A stretch of DNA of 33,224 bases from Minisyncoccota bacterium (GCA_017992255.1 JAGOPB010000003.1:1-33224), one strand, 5' to 3'; counted from the stretch's first letter, positions 22,315-30,654 are shown. The notes: a model not told the origin generated them from the sequence alone. Numbers and translations: made by a program.

Positions 22315-22821
22315 TTATTGTACTGTTAGTGGTATTATAATTTCCGACACAGGACCTCCTTCACCCTGAGAAGGATCTTCTTCTGTAACAACAAGAGTGA
22401 GCACAGTTCCTGATACCGGAGGTGTTGCTGGTACCAATGTACCAGAAAAGTGTACCGGTCCTGTCGTCATCCACTCTTCACCGGTATCTAAATGTCCTGT
22501 AGCAATAGTATTTCCATTTTCATCTTTCAGTACTGTAGTCCCAGCGACTGCTTCAAATATTGTCCAACTACATCCCAATTGTATCGCGTTAGTATTGTCT
22601 ACCGTTGCGGTAACAGAAAGAGGAAACGATATTTCGCTATTGTACAAAGGAGTGTCGACGGTCAAACCACATTCCGAGACACTCTCATTTTCAGGTATTT
22701 CTATTTCGTTTTGATGAGAATCTTCAGTTACGAGAGGTGCGGATACTTGCTTCTTTGCTAGCACGATTACAAGCAAGACTATGACTATCAAACCAATACT
22801 GATTGTTATATTTTTTTTCAT
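22315..22821 (-). CDS. Membrane-anchored Ig-like Gmad2-domain protein
   Basis: 168 residues. N-terminal helix (about 5-22, ITISIGLIVIVLLVIVLA), a polar linker, then a single beta-sandwich. SECGLTVDTPLYNSEISFPL opens the domain, CSWTIFEAVAGTTVLKDENG is the middle and TGEEWMTTGPVHFSGTLVP matches the WMT...F.A.L signature of the Gmad2 domain known from GerM-linked and exported Gram-positive and CPR proteins. Likely on the outer face of the membrane; ligand unknown. Operon with the CPHC gene. Confidence 0.75.
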   Translation of the reverse strand: MKKNITISIGLIVIVLLVIVLAKKQVSAPLVTEDSHQNEIEIPENESVSECGLTVDTPLYNSEISFPLSVTATVDNTNAIQLGCSWTIFEAVAGTTVLKDENGNTIATGHLDTGEEWMTTGPVHFSGTLVPATPPVSGTVLTLVVTEEDPSQGEGGPVSEIIIPLTVQ

Positions 22822-22827
22822 TGATAT

Positions 22828-22833
22828 ATTGTA
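22828..22833 (-). promoter_or_regulatory. -10 box, leaderless promoter of the Gmad2-like gene
   Basis: TACAAT on the minus strand, 6 nt (ATATCA), then ATG 22821. A weaker hexamer than TATACT, but at the same spacing. Confidence 0.5.
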
Positions 22834-22873
22834 TGTATGCTATTTTATAAACTACTTTTTCTTACTATACAAT

Positions 22874-22907
22874 AAAAACCTCACCCTATACACAAGATGA
22901 GGTTTTT
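22874..22907 (-). terminator. Terminator of rpsT
   Basis: AAAAACCTCA (22874-22883) with TGAGGTTTTT (22898-22907) and a 14-nt loop, then TTATTGTA on the minus strand. Seven bases downstream of the rpsT stop. Confidence 0.8.
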
Positions 22908-22913
22908 ATACAT

Positions 22914-23165
22914 TTATTTTATCAACCGCGCCATCCGAGACTTTCGACGAGATGCTGTGTTTTTTTTGATGACACCTCTCTTTGCTGCTTTGTCGATAGC
23001 TTTGTATGCAGATGCGAGCATATCTGCACCTTTTTTCTTGTCTGTTTTAACCGTTTTTTCCATTTTTTTAACCAGATCTCGCATGTTTTTTTTACGGATA
23101 TCGTTAGTTTTCTTTTTCTTTATTGAACCTCGAAGTGCTTTTTTTGCTGAGGCGGTAATAGGCAT
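22914..23165 (-). CDS. rpsT: 30S ribosomal protein S20
   Basis: 83 residues, the usual size, three-helix bundle with very basic composition: MPITASAKKALRGSIKKKKT start, then NMRDLVKKMEKTV, and the end DKAAKRGVIKKNTASRRKSR, which matches the S20 signature (HKNxAARxKSRL). Binds 16S rRNA early in 30S assembly. It does not show the leaderless promoter; AAAGAAAG lies a few bases before the ATG and a hairpin sits about 40 bp further upstream (23206-23238), which suggests a leader with regulation. Confidence 0.93.
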   Translation of the reverse strand: MPITASAKKALRGSIKKKKTNDIRKKNMRDLVKKMEKTVKTDKKKGADMLASAYKAIDKAAKRGVIKKNTASRRKSRMARLIK

Positions 23166-23205
23166 ATGCTTTCTTTATGTATTAGTGCTGTTAATTGAAA
23201 AATCT

Positions 23206-23238
23206 AAGTGTGTCTCCATCGATAAGTGAGACACACTT
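23206..23238. promoter_or_regulatory. 11-bp hairpin between rpsT and ruvA
   Basis: AAGTGTGTCTC and GAGACACACTT with an 11-nt loop. It lies in the divergent gap between rpsT (minus) and ruvA (plus), 41 bp before the rpsT ATG. No T-tract on either side. It may be part of the rpsT leader RNA, or a DNA site. Confidence 0.6.
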
Positions 23239-23307
23239 TCAATGGATATGATTATACTATCAGAAAATATCTATTTGGCAAATGATAAGTAGACACGCTC
23301 TACGTGG

Positions 23308-23313
23308 TATACT
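23308..23313 (+). promoter_or_regulatory. -10 box, leaderless promoter of ruvA
   Basis: TATACT, 6 nt (TTGAAC), ATG 23320. It excludes the TTG at 23314 as start. No good -35 is seen. Confidence 0.65.
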
Positions 23314-23319
23314 TTGAAC

Positions 23320-23898
23320 ATGATTCATTATATCCGAGGAATATTAATACAAAAAAATGAACGCTTTATTGTGGTTGACGTACACGATATTGGATACAAA
23401 ATTTTTGTCTCCAATGACACAATGCTCGCAATAGGACAGGTGGATACATCAATATTTTTGCATATATATGAAATCATCCGTGAAGAAGCGCATGACTTGT
23501 ACGGCTTTGTAACAGAAACAGAACTCAATTTTTTTGAAATGTTGCTGAGTGTTTCAGGTATAGGACCAAAATCTGCGTTAGGAATATTGAATGTTGCACA
23601 ATATGAATCACTTATAAAAGCTATTGCTTCAAACGATACAGCCTTTCTGACCAAGGTCTCTGGTATTGGTCGCAAGACAGCAGAAAAAATAGTACTTGAA
23701 CTACGCGACAAACTCGCAGCACACAAACACGAAGGAGACGAAGGTTCTCTTCGCGAAGAAAGTGACGCAGTGGAAGCACTTCATTCTCTTGGTTATTCGG
23801 TTGCAGAAGCTCGAGATGTGTTAAAAAAAGTATCCGATGACACTATGGACACAAATGCACGCATAAAAAAAGCATTAAAATTACTTTCCAGTAAATAA
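23320..23898 (+). CDS. ruvA: Holliday junction branch migration protein RuvA
   Basis: 192 residues. Binds four-way DNA junctions as a tetramer and loads RuvB. Domain I (1-62) has MIHYIRGILIQ and GIGYxI-like HDIGYKIFV; domain II has the two helix-hairpin-helix motifs VSGIGPKSALGIL and VSGIGRKTAEKIVLEL; domain III (from about 145) is EESDAVEALHSLGYSVAEA. Length fits the family. The start is set by the promoter at 23308. Confidence 0.97.
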   Translation: MIHYIRGILIQKNERFIVVDVHDIGYKIFVSNDTMLAIGQVDTSIFLHIYEIIREEAHDLYGFVTETELNFFEMLLSVSGIGPKSALGILNVAQYESLIKAIASNDTAFLTKVSGIGRKTAEKIVLELRDKLAAHKHEGDEGSLREESDAVEALHSLGYSVAEARDVLKKVSDDTMDTNARIKKALKLLSSK

Positions 23899-23954
23899 AA
23901 TTATCTTCAAGATCATTATACCTGTGTTACTGGTTTACCATCCAAAAAAAATGA

Positions 23955-23960
23955 TATACT
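23955..23960 (+). promoter_or_regulatory. -10 box, leaderless promoter of gene 23967
   Basis: TATACT, 6 nt (TTAAAT), ATG 23967. Confidence 0.65.
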
Positions 23961-23966
23961 TTAAAT

Positions 23967-24521
23967 ATGAATGAATTAAAGATATTTGGACTTATACTTC
24001 TCGGATTATTTGTTGTGTGGGTGTTTTTGGGTGGAAAAGAAAGGTACGAAGCTGACCCATCTCAGCAAGGTGTGTTTATAGAGCCTCTAGCCCCTGTAGG
24101 CACCGGGGCAACGTATGGACCATCAAATAGTTCGAGTGGGTTTACTCCCCCTAGTACATGGTTGCCAGTAGAAACAGAAAAGTTTTCCGTGTATCTACCC
24201 TATGGGTGGAAATTTGAAGAACTTCAAGGGGTTGATTCATATGTCGGTAGATTTACCAACGGGATCACAACCTTTACTTTTGACTACGGTAGGTATTCTA
24301 CACACATTATTCGTGAAGGTGATGAACGCTACACCACAATATATGAAACTATTGATCGCAAGAACGCAGAGCTTGTACGACCAAAAACAACCACTGGAAC
24401 TATTACGGGAGTATATATTGATCACGGTGATGAAGACCTCACTATAACAGGAAACTCGCTTTCTACAGCAAACCAAGATCTGCTCTTTAATATAGCTAGA
24501 ACTGTCGACTTTTCTAACTAG
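23967..24521 (+). CDS. Membrane-anchored hypothetical protein
   Basis: Not recognised as a named family. 184 residues: one N-terminal helix (about 5-21, KIFGLILLGLFVVWVFLGG), a Gly/Ser/Pro linker (GATYGPSNSSSGFTPP), then a beta-rich domain with FSVYLPYGWKFEELQG, VGRFTNGITTFTFDYGRYS and a C-terminal TANQDLLFNIARTVDF. Domains of this kind (PsbP- or DUF1795-like, with a YxxPxGW motif) occur in exported bacterial proteins; the YLPYGWKF block is the best hint. Probably extracytoplasmic. Role unknown. Confidence 0.72.
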   Translation: MNELKIFGLILLGLFVVWVFLGGKERYEADPSQQGVFIEPLAPVGTGATYGPSNSSSGFTPPSTWLPVETEKFSVYLPYGWKFEELQGVDSYVGRFTNGITTFTFDYGRYSTHIIREGDERYTTIYETIDRKNAELVRPKTTTGTITGVYIDHGDEDLTITGNSLSTANQDLLFNIARTVDFSN

Positions 24522-24551
24522 AAAAATATCGCTCCAGTGTCTGAGATACTT

Positions 24552-25031
24552 TTATCGATCAAACAATCGATACAACACGATACCAGTAGCTACAGAAACA
24601 TTCAGCGATTCTTTTTTTCCATTCATGGGTATCTCGAGTATGTGGTCAACTTTTTTCAGTATAGATGCAGGGATACCCTTTGTTTCACTCCCTAAAATAC
24701 AAGCAGAAAGATTTGCTGGAGATACTTTTTTATAATCTTTCGAATCTTTTGCTTGTTCTATTGCATACATTGAAAAACCGTCTTTCTTCAATTTTTTCAT
24801 AACAGGTCCTATGGTTTTGAAATATTCCCAAGGTACTGTTTTCTCAGATCCCAGTGCTGTTTTTGCAAAATCATTTCGCAGTCGTCCAAACCTATCTACA
24901 GGTGTTGGAGTTTCTCCTACAAGGTAGATAGTATCTATATCAATAGCGTCTGCTGTGCGAAAAATAGCACCCGTATTGTAGACGCTTCGAATGTTGTGCA
25001 ATATAAGTATCCGTGTATTTTTTTTACTCAT
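24552..25031 (-). CDS. SpoU/TrmH-family RNA 2'-O-ribose methyltransferase
   Basis: 159 residues, a minimal SPOUT domain without the N-terminal RNA-binding extension. All three motifs are seen: motif 1 LHNIRSVYNTGAIFRTAD, motif 2 ACILGSETKGIP, and motif 3 EIPMNGKKESLNVSVATGIV with the Asn that binds SAM in the trefoil knot. Target may be tRNA or rRNA; not determinable. The start at 25031 gives the canonical MSKKNTRILILHNIRS; TAGTAT lies 8 nt before it. The longer start at 25049 would lie on the promoter. Confidence 0.9.
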   Translation of the reverse strand: MSKKNTRILILHNIRSVYNTGAIFRTADAIDIDTIYLVGETPTPVDRFGRLRNDFAKTALGSEKTVPWEYFKTIGPVMKKLKKDGFSMYAIEQAKDSKDYKKVSPANLSACILGSETKGIPASILKKVDHILEIPMNGKKESLNVSVATGIVLYRLFDR

Positions 25032-25102
25032 ATACAAACATACTAGCATATCACTAAGGGTCCCTTATATGTAATTAAAAATTGTTTTACTTCTTCTGTT
25101 TT

Positions 25103-26077
25103 TTATGTATATGCTCTTACAAACGAATCATCTACATGTTCATACAAAACTCCTTCTCCTTTATTTGTTTCTATGAATTGACTAGCGAATGTAATAATAC
25201 GTGCTTCAGTGTCTTGTATAAACGGTACCGGTGAGACCCAATCAATCTTCCCATTTTCATAATCATACACAAACAAGCCAACAGAGAACACACCATATTT
25301 TATTTTTTCATCAATAACTTTATTAACCTCTCGACCATTTATTATTCCCAATAATTTCCCTTCTCCAAGATCAATAAAATTCTTTGATAAAAAAGGTCCA
25401 GGAGATGCATGTCCACCAATCCAAAAAATTCTATGTTCTTTTGGATGAAATACCGTTTCTCCATATTTCCAAGGTTTACCCATGTCTGTTACAATAGTAA
25501 TTGTAACGACTGAATAAGTGGTATCATTTTGTCTATCTCTTGATTCAATTAAATTATAACGAAAACCTTTTTTGTTTAAAGGTGCAATAGAAATTTCTTT
25601 GGCACTCATTGTCCCGTTATCCATAAGGACAGGAGGCGTCATTAGAAGACAGTGTAAGTCTTTTCCAACAGCATGACCTAAGTTAATTTCTGTTTTTTTA
25701 CTTTTCTCGTTTGGTATGAAGGGTATCGTAAAGTATACATGTATTAAACCTGTATCTTTGTCTTCCCAAATATCTGGATCTTCTAATCCGATACATTGAT
25801 AACCCTTGGGGGTTATTTGATTTATTATTTCAGTTTCGTTTTTTATTTTTAACTTTTCTCCAATTGAATAGTTTTTCAGAGAATCACGTTCTATCGTGTA
25901 AAGCTCACTTCTGTCTATATAACCCTTTACAAAAATATTCCCTTCACGGCTTGTTATACAGCGAATTATTCCATCCTCGTAATTCTTTTGCGGATTAAGC
26001 GTAATAGCCATAACATGTTTGAATATTTTGTTATTTTCCAAAACCCTTCCCACGTGTTCGGTGTAGTATTTTTCCAT
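25103..26077 (-). CDS. Five-bladed beta-propeller protein, GH130/GH43-like
   Basis: 324 residues, start at 26077 because TATGAT lies 6 nt upstream; the frame extends to 26233 but the extra part overlaps the promoter. Beta-propeller motifs: GLEDPDIWEDKDTGLIHVYF (the catalytic-type Glu-Asp of the xEDPxI motif of glycoside phosphorylases GH130), GHASPGPFL, and GVLYEHVDDSFVRAYT near the end, with propeller blades between. GH130 enzymes split or build beta-mannosides; close homologues in CPR genomes are uncharacterised. Cytoplasmic, no signal peptide. The exact reaction is unknown. Confidence 0.7.
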   Translation of the reverse strand: MEKYYTEHVGRVLENNKIFKHVMAITLNPQKNYEDGIIRCITSREGNIFVKGYIDRSELYTIERDSLKNYSIGEKLKIKNETEIINQITPKGYQCIGLEDPDIWEDKDTGLIHVYFTIPFIPNEKSKKTEINLGHAVGKDLHCLLMTPPVLMDNGTMSAKEISIAPLNKKGFRYNLIESRDRQNDTTYSVVTITIVTDMGKPWKYGETVFHPKEHRIFWIGGHASPGPFLSKNFIDLGEGKLLGIINGREVNKVIDEKIKYGVFSVGLFVYDYENGKIDWVSPVPFIQDTEARIITFASQFIETNKGEGVLYEHVDDSFVRAYT

Positions 26078-26083
26078 AGTCAA

Positions 26084-26089
26084 ATCATA
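26084..26089 (-). promoter_or_regulatory. -10 box, leaderless promoter of the propeller gene
   Basis: TATGAT on the minus strand, 6 nt (TTGACT), ATG 26077. It moves the start 156 bp inward from the longest frame. Confidence 0.6.
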
Positions 26090-26276
26090 ACATACTACAA
26101 CTATTGTTTTGAGTTTTAAATTTGTCCGCTGGGCAAGAATCGCCTCTTCCTCTGGTCGAGATGCACTATTTTTACAATCACTTTGTTCATTAAAAATAGG
26201 CACCTTCGGTTCGATTTCTATGGTCGAAAACATACATCAAAAATATCAAGCAGAAGCTTGAGGTTTTTGATATATG

Positions 26277-26349
26277 TCCGCTCGGCAGGAATCGAACCTG
26301 CGACCATCTCCTTAAAAGGGAGCTGCTCTACCAGCTGAGCTACGAGCGG
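26277..26349 (-). tRNA. tRNA-Lys(TTT)
   Basis: Minus-strand cloverleaf: acceptor CCGCTCG/CGAGCGG, D-arm TAGCTCAGCTGGTAGAGCA, anticodon stem CTCC/GGAG with loop CTTTTAA (TTT), T-arm GCAGG-TTCGATT-CCTGC, discriminator A, no CCA. A CAAAAATATCAAGC/GCTTGAGGTTTTTGATA inverted repeat (about 26237-26273) lies just 3' of it and could act as terminator. Confidence 0.95.
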
Positions 26350-26558
26350 ATGTACAACATAGGTAACCAATAAAAACCCTGAAAATATAACACTATTGAA
26401 CCCTACAGTCAATACAAAACAAAAAAGATGTAGTTCCTAACTATAAACTAAAAATCTTTATACTAAATACAGTACTTGGTGAACTATACCTTAGAAACAA
26501 AAGTATGGAAATATGAAAGTTATCCACAGTCTGTGCTTTATAATTTAAAAAATGAGGT

Positions 26559-26564
26559 ATAATA
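26559..26564 (+). promoter_or_regulatory. -10 box of the putative ncRNA
   Basis: TATAAT with a probable start near 26571. The -35 is unclear. The region 26350-26558 holds only an AT-rich stretch with TTATCCACAG (26521-26530, a match to the DnaA box consensus) and no gene. Confidence 0.55.
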
Positions 26565-26570
26565 CTATCG

Positions 26571-26837
26571 AAGCATTTGAAACGTATTTTCAGACCCAAG
26601 CTACCCAGCTAAATTGGGATACGTACTAGGTTTTTGAAAAAACGTAGCAACAGATAGATACATAGGAATCAGGGCCTATATATACATCGACTGTTCTTTA
26701 TACACGTTCGACTTTGAACGTAGTGCGAAAGCGAAGTATAACCGCTTTAATAATTATTAATTGTTATACACACAGCCAAAGGGCCTCGTGCGTATCTTGG
26801 ATCATCGATCAAAGACGCACACGAGGTCCTTTTTTTA
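26571..26837 (+). ncRNA. Putative structured non-coding RNA, about 265 nt
   Basis: A 470-bp gap without convincing frames holds a TATAAT promoter at one end and a strong terminator at the other. In between are pairable segments: CGTAT...ATACG enclosing CCCAA...TTGGG, and ACGTTC-GACTTT-GAACGT. I compared it by eye with tmRNA, RNase P RNA, SRP RNA and E. coli 6S RNA and saw none of their fixed motifs (tRNA-like ends, GAGGAAAGTC, GGTCAGGTCCGGAAGGAAGCAG). A divergent 6S RNA cannot be excluded. No gene follows on the same strand, so it is not a leader. Confidence 0.5.
26779..26837 (+). terminator. Terminator of the putative ncRNA
   Basis: AGGGCCTCGTGCGT with ACGCACACGAGGTCCT (2-nt bulge, one G-T pair), an inner GATC/GATC pair in the loop, then TTTTTTT. 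It lies 35 bp before the holA stop on the other strand and may also stop transcription from there. Confidence 0.75.
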
Positions 26838-26871
26838 TTGTACAAAATTTTTCAAAGTGAAAGATTTTAGT

Positions 26872-27528
26872 TTATTCAGGTAGTTGCAATACCCATGATT
26901 CCAGTGCGAGCATAGAATCTTTTCCTTGTATGCGCGTTTGTGGTAAAAGCAATGCAAGTGATGCAGACAATCGTTCAACCTCATTTTTTGAATATGGTTC
27001 ATATTGACCCTCGGCAAGCATCGAACGTAAACGAGAAAACAGTCTCCCCACAACAGCCTCTGGTTGCTCATGTAGACTCATAGATATCAAAAGCTCCTGC
27101 CACACACGAAATTTATTTTTTCTTGAAAACGCATTACAAATAGCAAATGCGTTGAATGTACTATTTTTTTTTTCTGTACGCTTTTTTAATTCAAAAATTT
27201 CTGCTCCACTTTCTTTTACCTCTAATAACGCAGTTCGTAGGTGAGACTCATCCAAAAGAAAAAAAACGGTATCAGATTCGTTTAGCATGTTCCATATAGT
27301 TTTGCTATACTCTTCTACTAGTTCATGAGCCATGTCTTTGAGGAGTACTATTTGTTTTTCGTTAAAAAAACTGTTTGATTGGTGAGCTCGTGTTTGAAGT
27401 TCGGATAATGACGGAAAAATTTCTATCACATGAAACTGTAACGCTGTTTTAGGAAATTTCTTCAGTAATATTTTTTTTACTGTATTTTTCCGCTCAGTTG
27501 CCGTGGCTCCATATATAACAATAAGCAT
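26872..27528 (-). CDS. HolA-like DNA polymerase III delta subunit, short form
   Basis: 218 residues, against about 340 in E. coli HolA. The pattern is of the delta family: LIVIYGATATERKNTV at the start (no functional Walker A), FPSLSELQTRAHQSNSFFNEKQIVLLKD as the loader interface helix and strand, DTVFFLLDESHLRTALL, then helical C-terminal domain with AFAICNAFSRKNKFRVWQEL and MLALESWVLQLP. It should load the sliding clamp with DnaX. Motifs are weak, so the call is by overall pattern. It follows the ICMT-like gene by 2 bp (operon). Confidence 0.65.
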   Translation of the reverse strand: MLIVIYGATATERKNTVKKILLKKFPKTALQFHVIEIFPSLSELQTRAHQSNSFFNEKQIVLLKDMAHELVEEYSKTIWNMLNESDTVFFLLDESHLRTALLEVKESGAEIFELKKRTEKKNSTFNAFAICNAFSRKNKFRVWQELLISMSLHEQPEAVVGRLFSRLRSMLAEGQYEPYSKNEVERLSASLALLLPQTRIQGKDSMLALESWVLQLPE

Positions 27529-27530
27529 AC

Positions 27531-28028
27531 TTATATTCGTACTTTTTTCAAGTATTCTACATACACACTTCCGTACTTTTCCAATAATCTTTTTTCTTCA
27601 CGAGGTAAAAAGAAAATTCGGGAAAAAGCATATGCACAAAAAGTAATAATAACAACTGACAATGAATTTAAAAATAAACCCAATCCGACGACCAGCAAAA
27701 ACAACCCAAGGTGCGTCGGTGCTCGTGTATACCGATATGGACCACAAAAGAAATCTATCACGGAAGGCTCTTTACAGTTTCTTTTTACAGCAGTGGTTCT
27801 CGATGTTTTTTGTGCCCACACAATGAGAGCCGATCCTCCTGCCAAGAAAATAAATCCGAGTATTTGCAAAAATTCTGATGGAGCTATTTTCCAACCAAAT
27901 ACTACATCAAGAAAAAGGCCGACAACCATTCCGGCAAAGTAGACGAGATATGAATACGCAAGGACCTGATGAATAAGTAGAGATTCATTTGGTACACAGA
28001 CGTTTGGTGATTGTGATGATTTTTCCAT
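27531..28028 (-). CDS. Isoprenylcysteine/phospholipid methyltransferase-like membrane protein
   Basis: 165 residues, about four membrane helices. The C-terminal signature GPYRYTRAPTHLGLFLLVVG and later REEKRLLEKYGSVYVEYLKKV (conserved E..L...G..Y..Y) fits the ICMT/PEMT family that uses SAM. Substrate in bacteria is unknown; lipid methylation is possible. One of the few genes here with a real Shine-Dalgarno: GAGGAG about 8 nt before ATG 28028. Head of an operon with the holA-like gene. Confidence 0.8.
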   Translation of the reverse strand: MEKSSQSPNVCVPNESLLIHQVLAYSYLVYFAGMVVGLFLDVVFGWKIAPSEFLQILGFIFLAGGSALIVWAQKTSRTTAVKRNCKEPSVIDFFCGPYRYTRAPTHLGLFLLVVGLGLFLNSLSVVIITFCAYAFSRIFFLPREEKRLLEKYGSVYVEYLKKVRI

Positions 28029-28073
28029 AGGCAGCTCTCCTCGGAGATACTTTTATTCTACACTACTTACAGA

Positions 28074-30536
28074 CTATTTCAACTCGTTTTTGTGTTGCGA
28101 TAACTTTCTATCGACAAGAGTTCCATAACTCTCGCCCACCGCCACTCCAACTATCAATGGAACTGATGTTTTTCCTTTTAAGAATTTTTCTGGCACCACG
28201 TGTTCCATTTTTGATTGAGCCTGTAAAATAAAATCATTTACTATCTCATTTTTTACTTCGTACACCAATTCATCGTGAACCTGCATGATCAATCGTACTG
28301 AATCCCTCCACCCAGACGCCGCAATAGCTTCATCAACGTGCAACAAGGCGAGTTTTATAATATCAGCTGTTGCCGTCCCTTGTATTGGGGCGTTGATAGC
28401 CATACGCTCCGCAGTCGCTCGTATAAAAGGTATACGAGAGGAAATATCTTTAAACATCCGACGTCTTCCAAACAATGTTTCTGTATATCCGTGTGTTCTT
28501 GCAAACTCTCGTGTTTCTTCCAAATATTCTGAGAGTCTAGAAAACTGCAAAAAATATGCATCATAAAATGCTTGTGCTTCAGACCTATCTGTTCCAAGAT
28601 TTTGCTTCAGCGCACTGACTCCCATACCATACAAAATACCAAAATTGATAATCTTTGCCCTTCTTCTCATTTCGTACGATACCTCGTGCTCCTCTACGCC
28701 AAAAACGCGCGCAGCAACAGCTGAATGCACATCTTTTCCATCATTAAAAATTTGTAATAATGTTTTATCTTGTGACAAAAGAGCAGCGACACGAAGTTCA
28801 ACTTGAGAATAGTCAAATGATACGAGACTACATCCTTTCTCTGCTATAAAAGCGTTTCGAATATTTTTTCCTAATTCGCTTTTTATAGGAAGATTTTGCA
28901 TATTAGGATTTTCAGAAGAAAACCGACCAGTCACCGCGCCTCGTTGGTTAAACCGAGCGTGTAGTCTTCTGTCTTTTCCTACAAGTTTTGGGATGACATC
29001 TATATACGTTGATAGCAATTTCGTTATTTCTCTATATTCCAATATTTTTTCAACTATTGGATGCGTTCCTCGTAGTTTATCTAGTTCACTTTCTCTGGTG
29101 GAGCGGGCACCGCCTGCTGTTTTTTTTAGTTTAATTTTCCCTTCTGGAATAAGGGTGAGTTCATCATACAGTACATCTCCAAGTTGTTTCGGAGAGCTAA
29201 TATTGAATTCGTGTCCGGCTAATTTCCAAATATCTTTTTGTAACTGTGCTTCTTTTTTGTGATACTCTTTTGACAATGAATCCAAATACTGCACATCAAG
29301 CAAAACCCCGTTAGCGCTCATTTCTTTTACCAATGGTATTAAGGGAAGTTCTACTGAATCGTACACAAAAGAAAGATTGCTTGTATGTATCGCGTTGACT
29401 ATTTTTTCTTCTGCTTCTTTGACATTTTTTGCACCAGCAAAATGAATCACATCATTTTTTTGAATATCCGTTTTTGTAGAATCCAGCAACCACAAAGCGA
29501 GCGCAAGTCTTTCAAATTTCTCATCATCCAAAACAATGGTCTCCTCTGGTTGTTCTTCAACAAGAGTTTTTGTTTTTATATTTTTTGAAATCGTTGTATC
29601 CGGAGCACTAGCGTTGAAAACTTTTTCAACTCGAGGAACTAGTGATCGGAACTCCATTTTTATGAGAAACGCACGTATGTCTTCTATACGTACACCTTCT
29701 CGATAAGTAGTGACTGGTAATGAAAAATCTATTGGCGCATCCAAACGGATAGTCGCAAGCTCTTTTGAAAAAAAAGCTTCGTCTTTGTGTTCTAAAAGCA
29801 GTTTTTGTATTCGTTCAGTTATCCCGACCACCTTGTATTCTTGTTCATTTTTTTCCAAAGCCACAAACATTTTTTCTATTGTCTTGTATTTTGTTATCAA
29901 AAGAGTTGCTGTTTTATCTCCTATACCAGGAACCCCTATGATATTGTCTGATGGGTCTCCTCGAAGACCTTTATAATCTGGTAGTGAACGTGGAGAAAAT
30001 TGATAGCGTTCGAGCACTGTTTTCTCATCATAAAGTACTGTGTCGTTGATACCCTTACGCAATGTAAAAACTTTTACTCTTTCTTTATCAACAAGTTGGA
30101 GCGTGTCCATATCTCCAGTGACAATAACTATCTCCAATTTTTTTTCATTTTTTGTTTGTTCTACTATTGTTCCTAATATATCATCTGCTTCAAATCCCGG
30201 ATAATCATACAGCGGAACTGAAAAAGCACTCAACAAATCTCGCGATGTTTTAAACTGTTTTACCAAAGATTCATCTGCTTGTCCTCGTCCTGCTTTGTAG
30301 TTTGTATACACATCGTGTCGAAAAGTCCCTCCTGGTAAGTCATACGCTGCCACTATATAGTCAGGTTTCAAATCAGTAATCGCTTTCATAAGCATTGTGG
30401 CGATACCATATAACGCTCCTGTTGGTTCCCCTGTCGTGGTGGTAAATTCCGGCAACGCATGATACGCACGATGTATAATAGCGTGCGCGTCCAACAGTAC
30501 GAGTCTTTTCTTTTTTACTGGGGTGGCAACTGACAT
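28074..30536 (-). CDS. polA: DNA polymerase I (5' nuclease plus polymerase, no active proofreading)
   Basis: 820 residues from ATG 30536. N-terminal 5'-3' exonuclease domain (about 1-285): RLVLLDAHAIIHRAYHA, YDLPGGTFRHDVYTNYKAGR, FEADDILGTI, GDMDTLQLVD, and IIGVPGIGDKTATLL. The middle (about 310-400) is a shortened, degenerate 3'-5' exonuclease region without the acidic catalytic set. The polymerase A domain is complete: TGRFSSENPNMQNLP, motif A SFDYSQVELRVAA, motif B RRRAKIINFGILYGM, motif C MQVHDELVYEV. Removes RNA primers and fills gaps. The start is chosen by TATACT 6 nt upstream; the frame to 30551 overlaps the promoter. Confidence 0.97.
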   Translation of the reverse strand: MSVATPVKKKRLVLLDAHAIIHRAYHALPEFTTTTGEPTGALYGIATMLMKAITDLKPDYIVAAYDLPGGTFRHDVYTNYKAGRGQADESLVKQFKTSRDLLSAFSVPLYDYPGFEADDILGTIVEQTKNEKKLEIVIVTGDMDTLQLVDKERVKVFTLRKGINDTVLYDEKTVLERYQFSPRSLPDYKGLRGDPSDNIIGVPGIGDKTATLLITKYKTIEKMFVALEKNEQEYKVVGITERIQKLLLEHKDEAFFSKELATIRLDAPIDFSLPVTTYREGVRIEDIRAFLIKMEFRSLVPRVEKVFNASAPDTTISKNIKTKTLVEEQPEETIVLDDEKFERLALALWLLDSTKTDIQKNDVIHFAGAKNVKEAEEKIVNAIHTSNLSFVYDSVELPLIPLVKEMSANGVLLDVQYLDSLSKEYHKKEAQLQKDIWKLAGHEFNISSPKQLGDVLYDELTLIPEGKIKLKKTAGGARSTRESELDKLRGTHPIVEKILEYREITKLLSTYIDVIPKLVGKDRRLHARFNQRGAVTGRFSSENPNMQNLPIKSELGKNIRNAFIAEKGCSLVSFDYSQVELRVAALLSQDKTLLQIFNDGKDVHSAVAARVFGVEEHEVSYEMRRRAKIINFGILYGMGVSALKQNLGTDRSEAQAFYDAYFLQFSRLSEYLEETREFARTHGYTETLFGRRRMFKDISSRIPFIRATAERMAINAPIQGTATADIIKLALLHVDEAIAASGWRDSVRLIMQVHDELVYEVKNEIVNDFILQAQSKMEHVVPEKFLKGKTSVPLIVGVAVGESYGTLVDRKLSQHKNELK

Positions 30537-30542
30537 GTAAAG

Positions 30543-30548
30543 AGTATA
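30543..30548 (-). promoter_or_regulatory. -10 box, leaderless promoter of polA
   Basis: TATACT on the minus strand, 6 nt (CTTTAC), ATG 30536. Confidence 0.65.
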
Positions 30549-30568
30549 CATCTATCAAACAATATATT

Positions 30569-30593
30569 AAAGCATGATCACATATCATGCTTT
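30569..30593. repeat. 10-bp inverted repeat upstream of polA
   Basis: AAAGCATGAT-CACAT-ATCATGCTTT, just upstream of where the polA -35 should lie. It could be a regulatory site or a weak terminator for the Cas2-like gene; no T-tract of note follows. Confidence 0.65.
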
Positions 30594-30616
30594 CGTACTT
30601 TTGTACACTTTTTCAT

Positions 30617-30654
30617 ACTGTCTTTCTATTTTTTAACTGTCTTTCTATTTTTAA
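30617..30654. repeat. Two tandem 19-bp repeats
   Basis: ACTGTCTTTCTATTTTT(T)A twice in tandem (30617-30635 and 30636-30654, second copy near-exact), between the inverted repeat above and the first long palindrome. Confidence 0.7.

Noticed and set aside
26078-26233. N-terminal extension of the propeller gene to 26233
   Set aside because: The extension has no family similarity I can see, and the -10 box for the inner ATG lies within it; tRNA-Lys is also close by.
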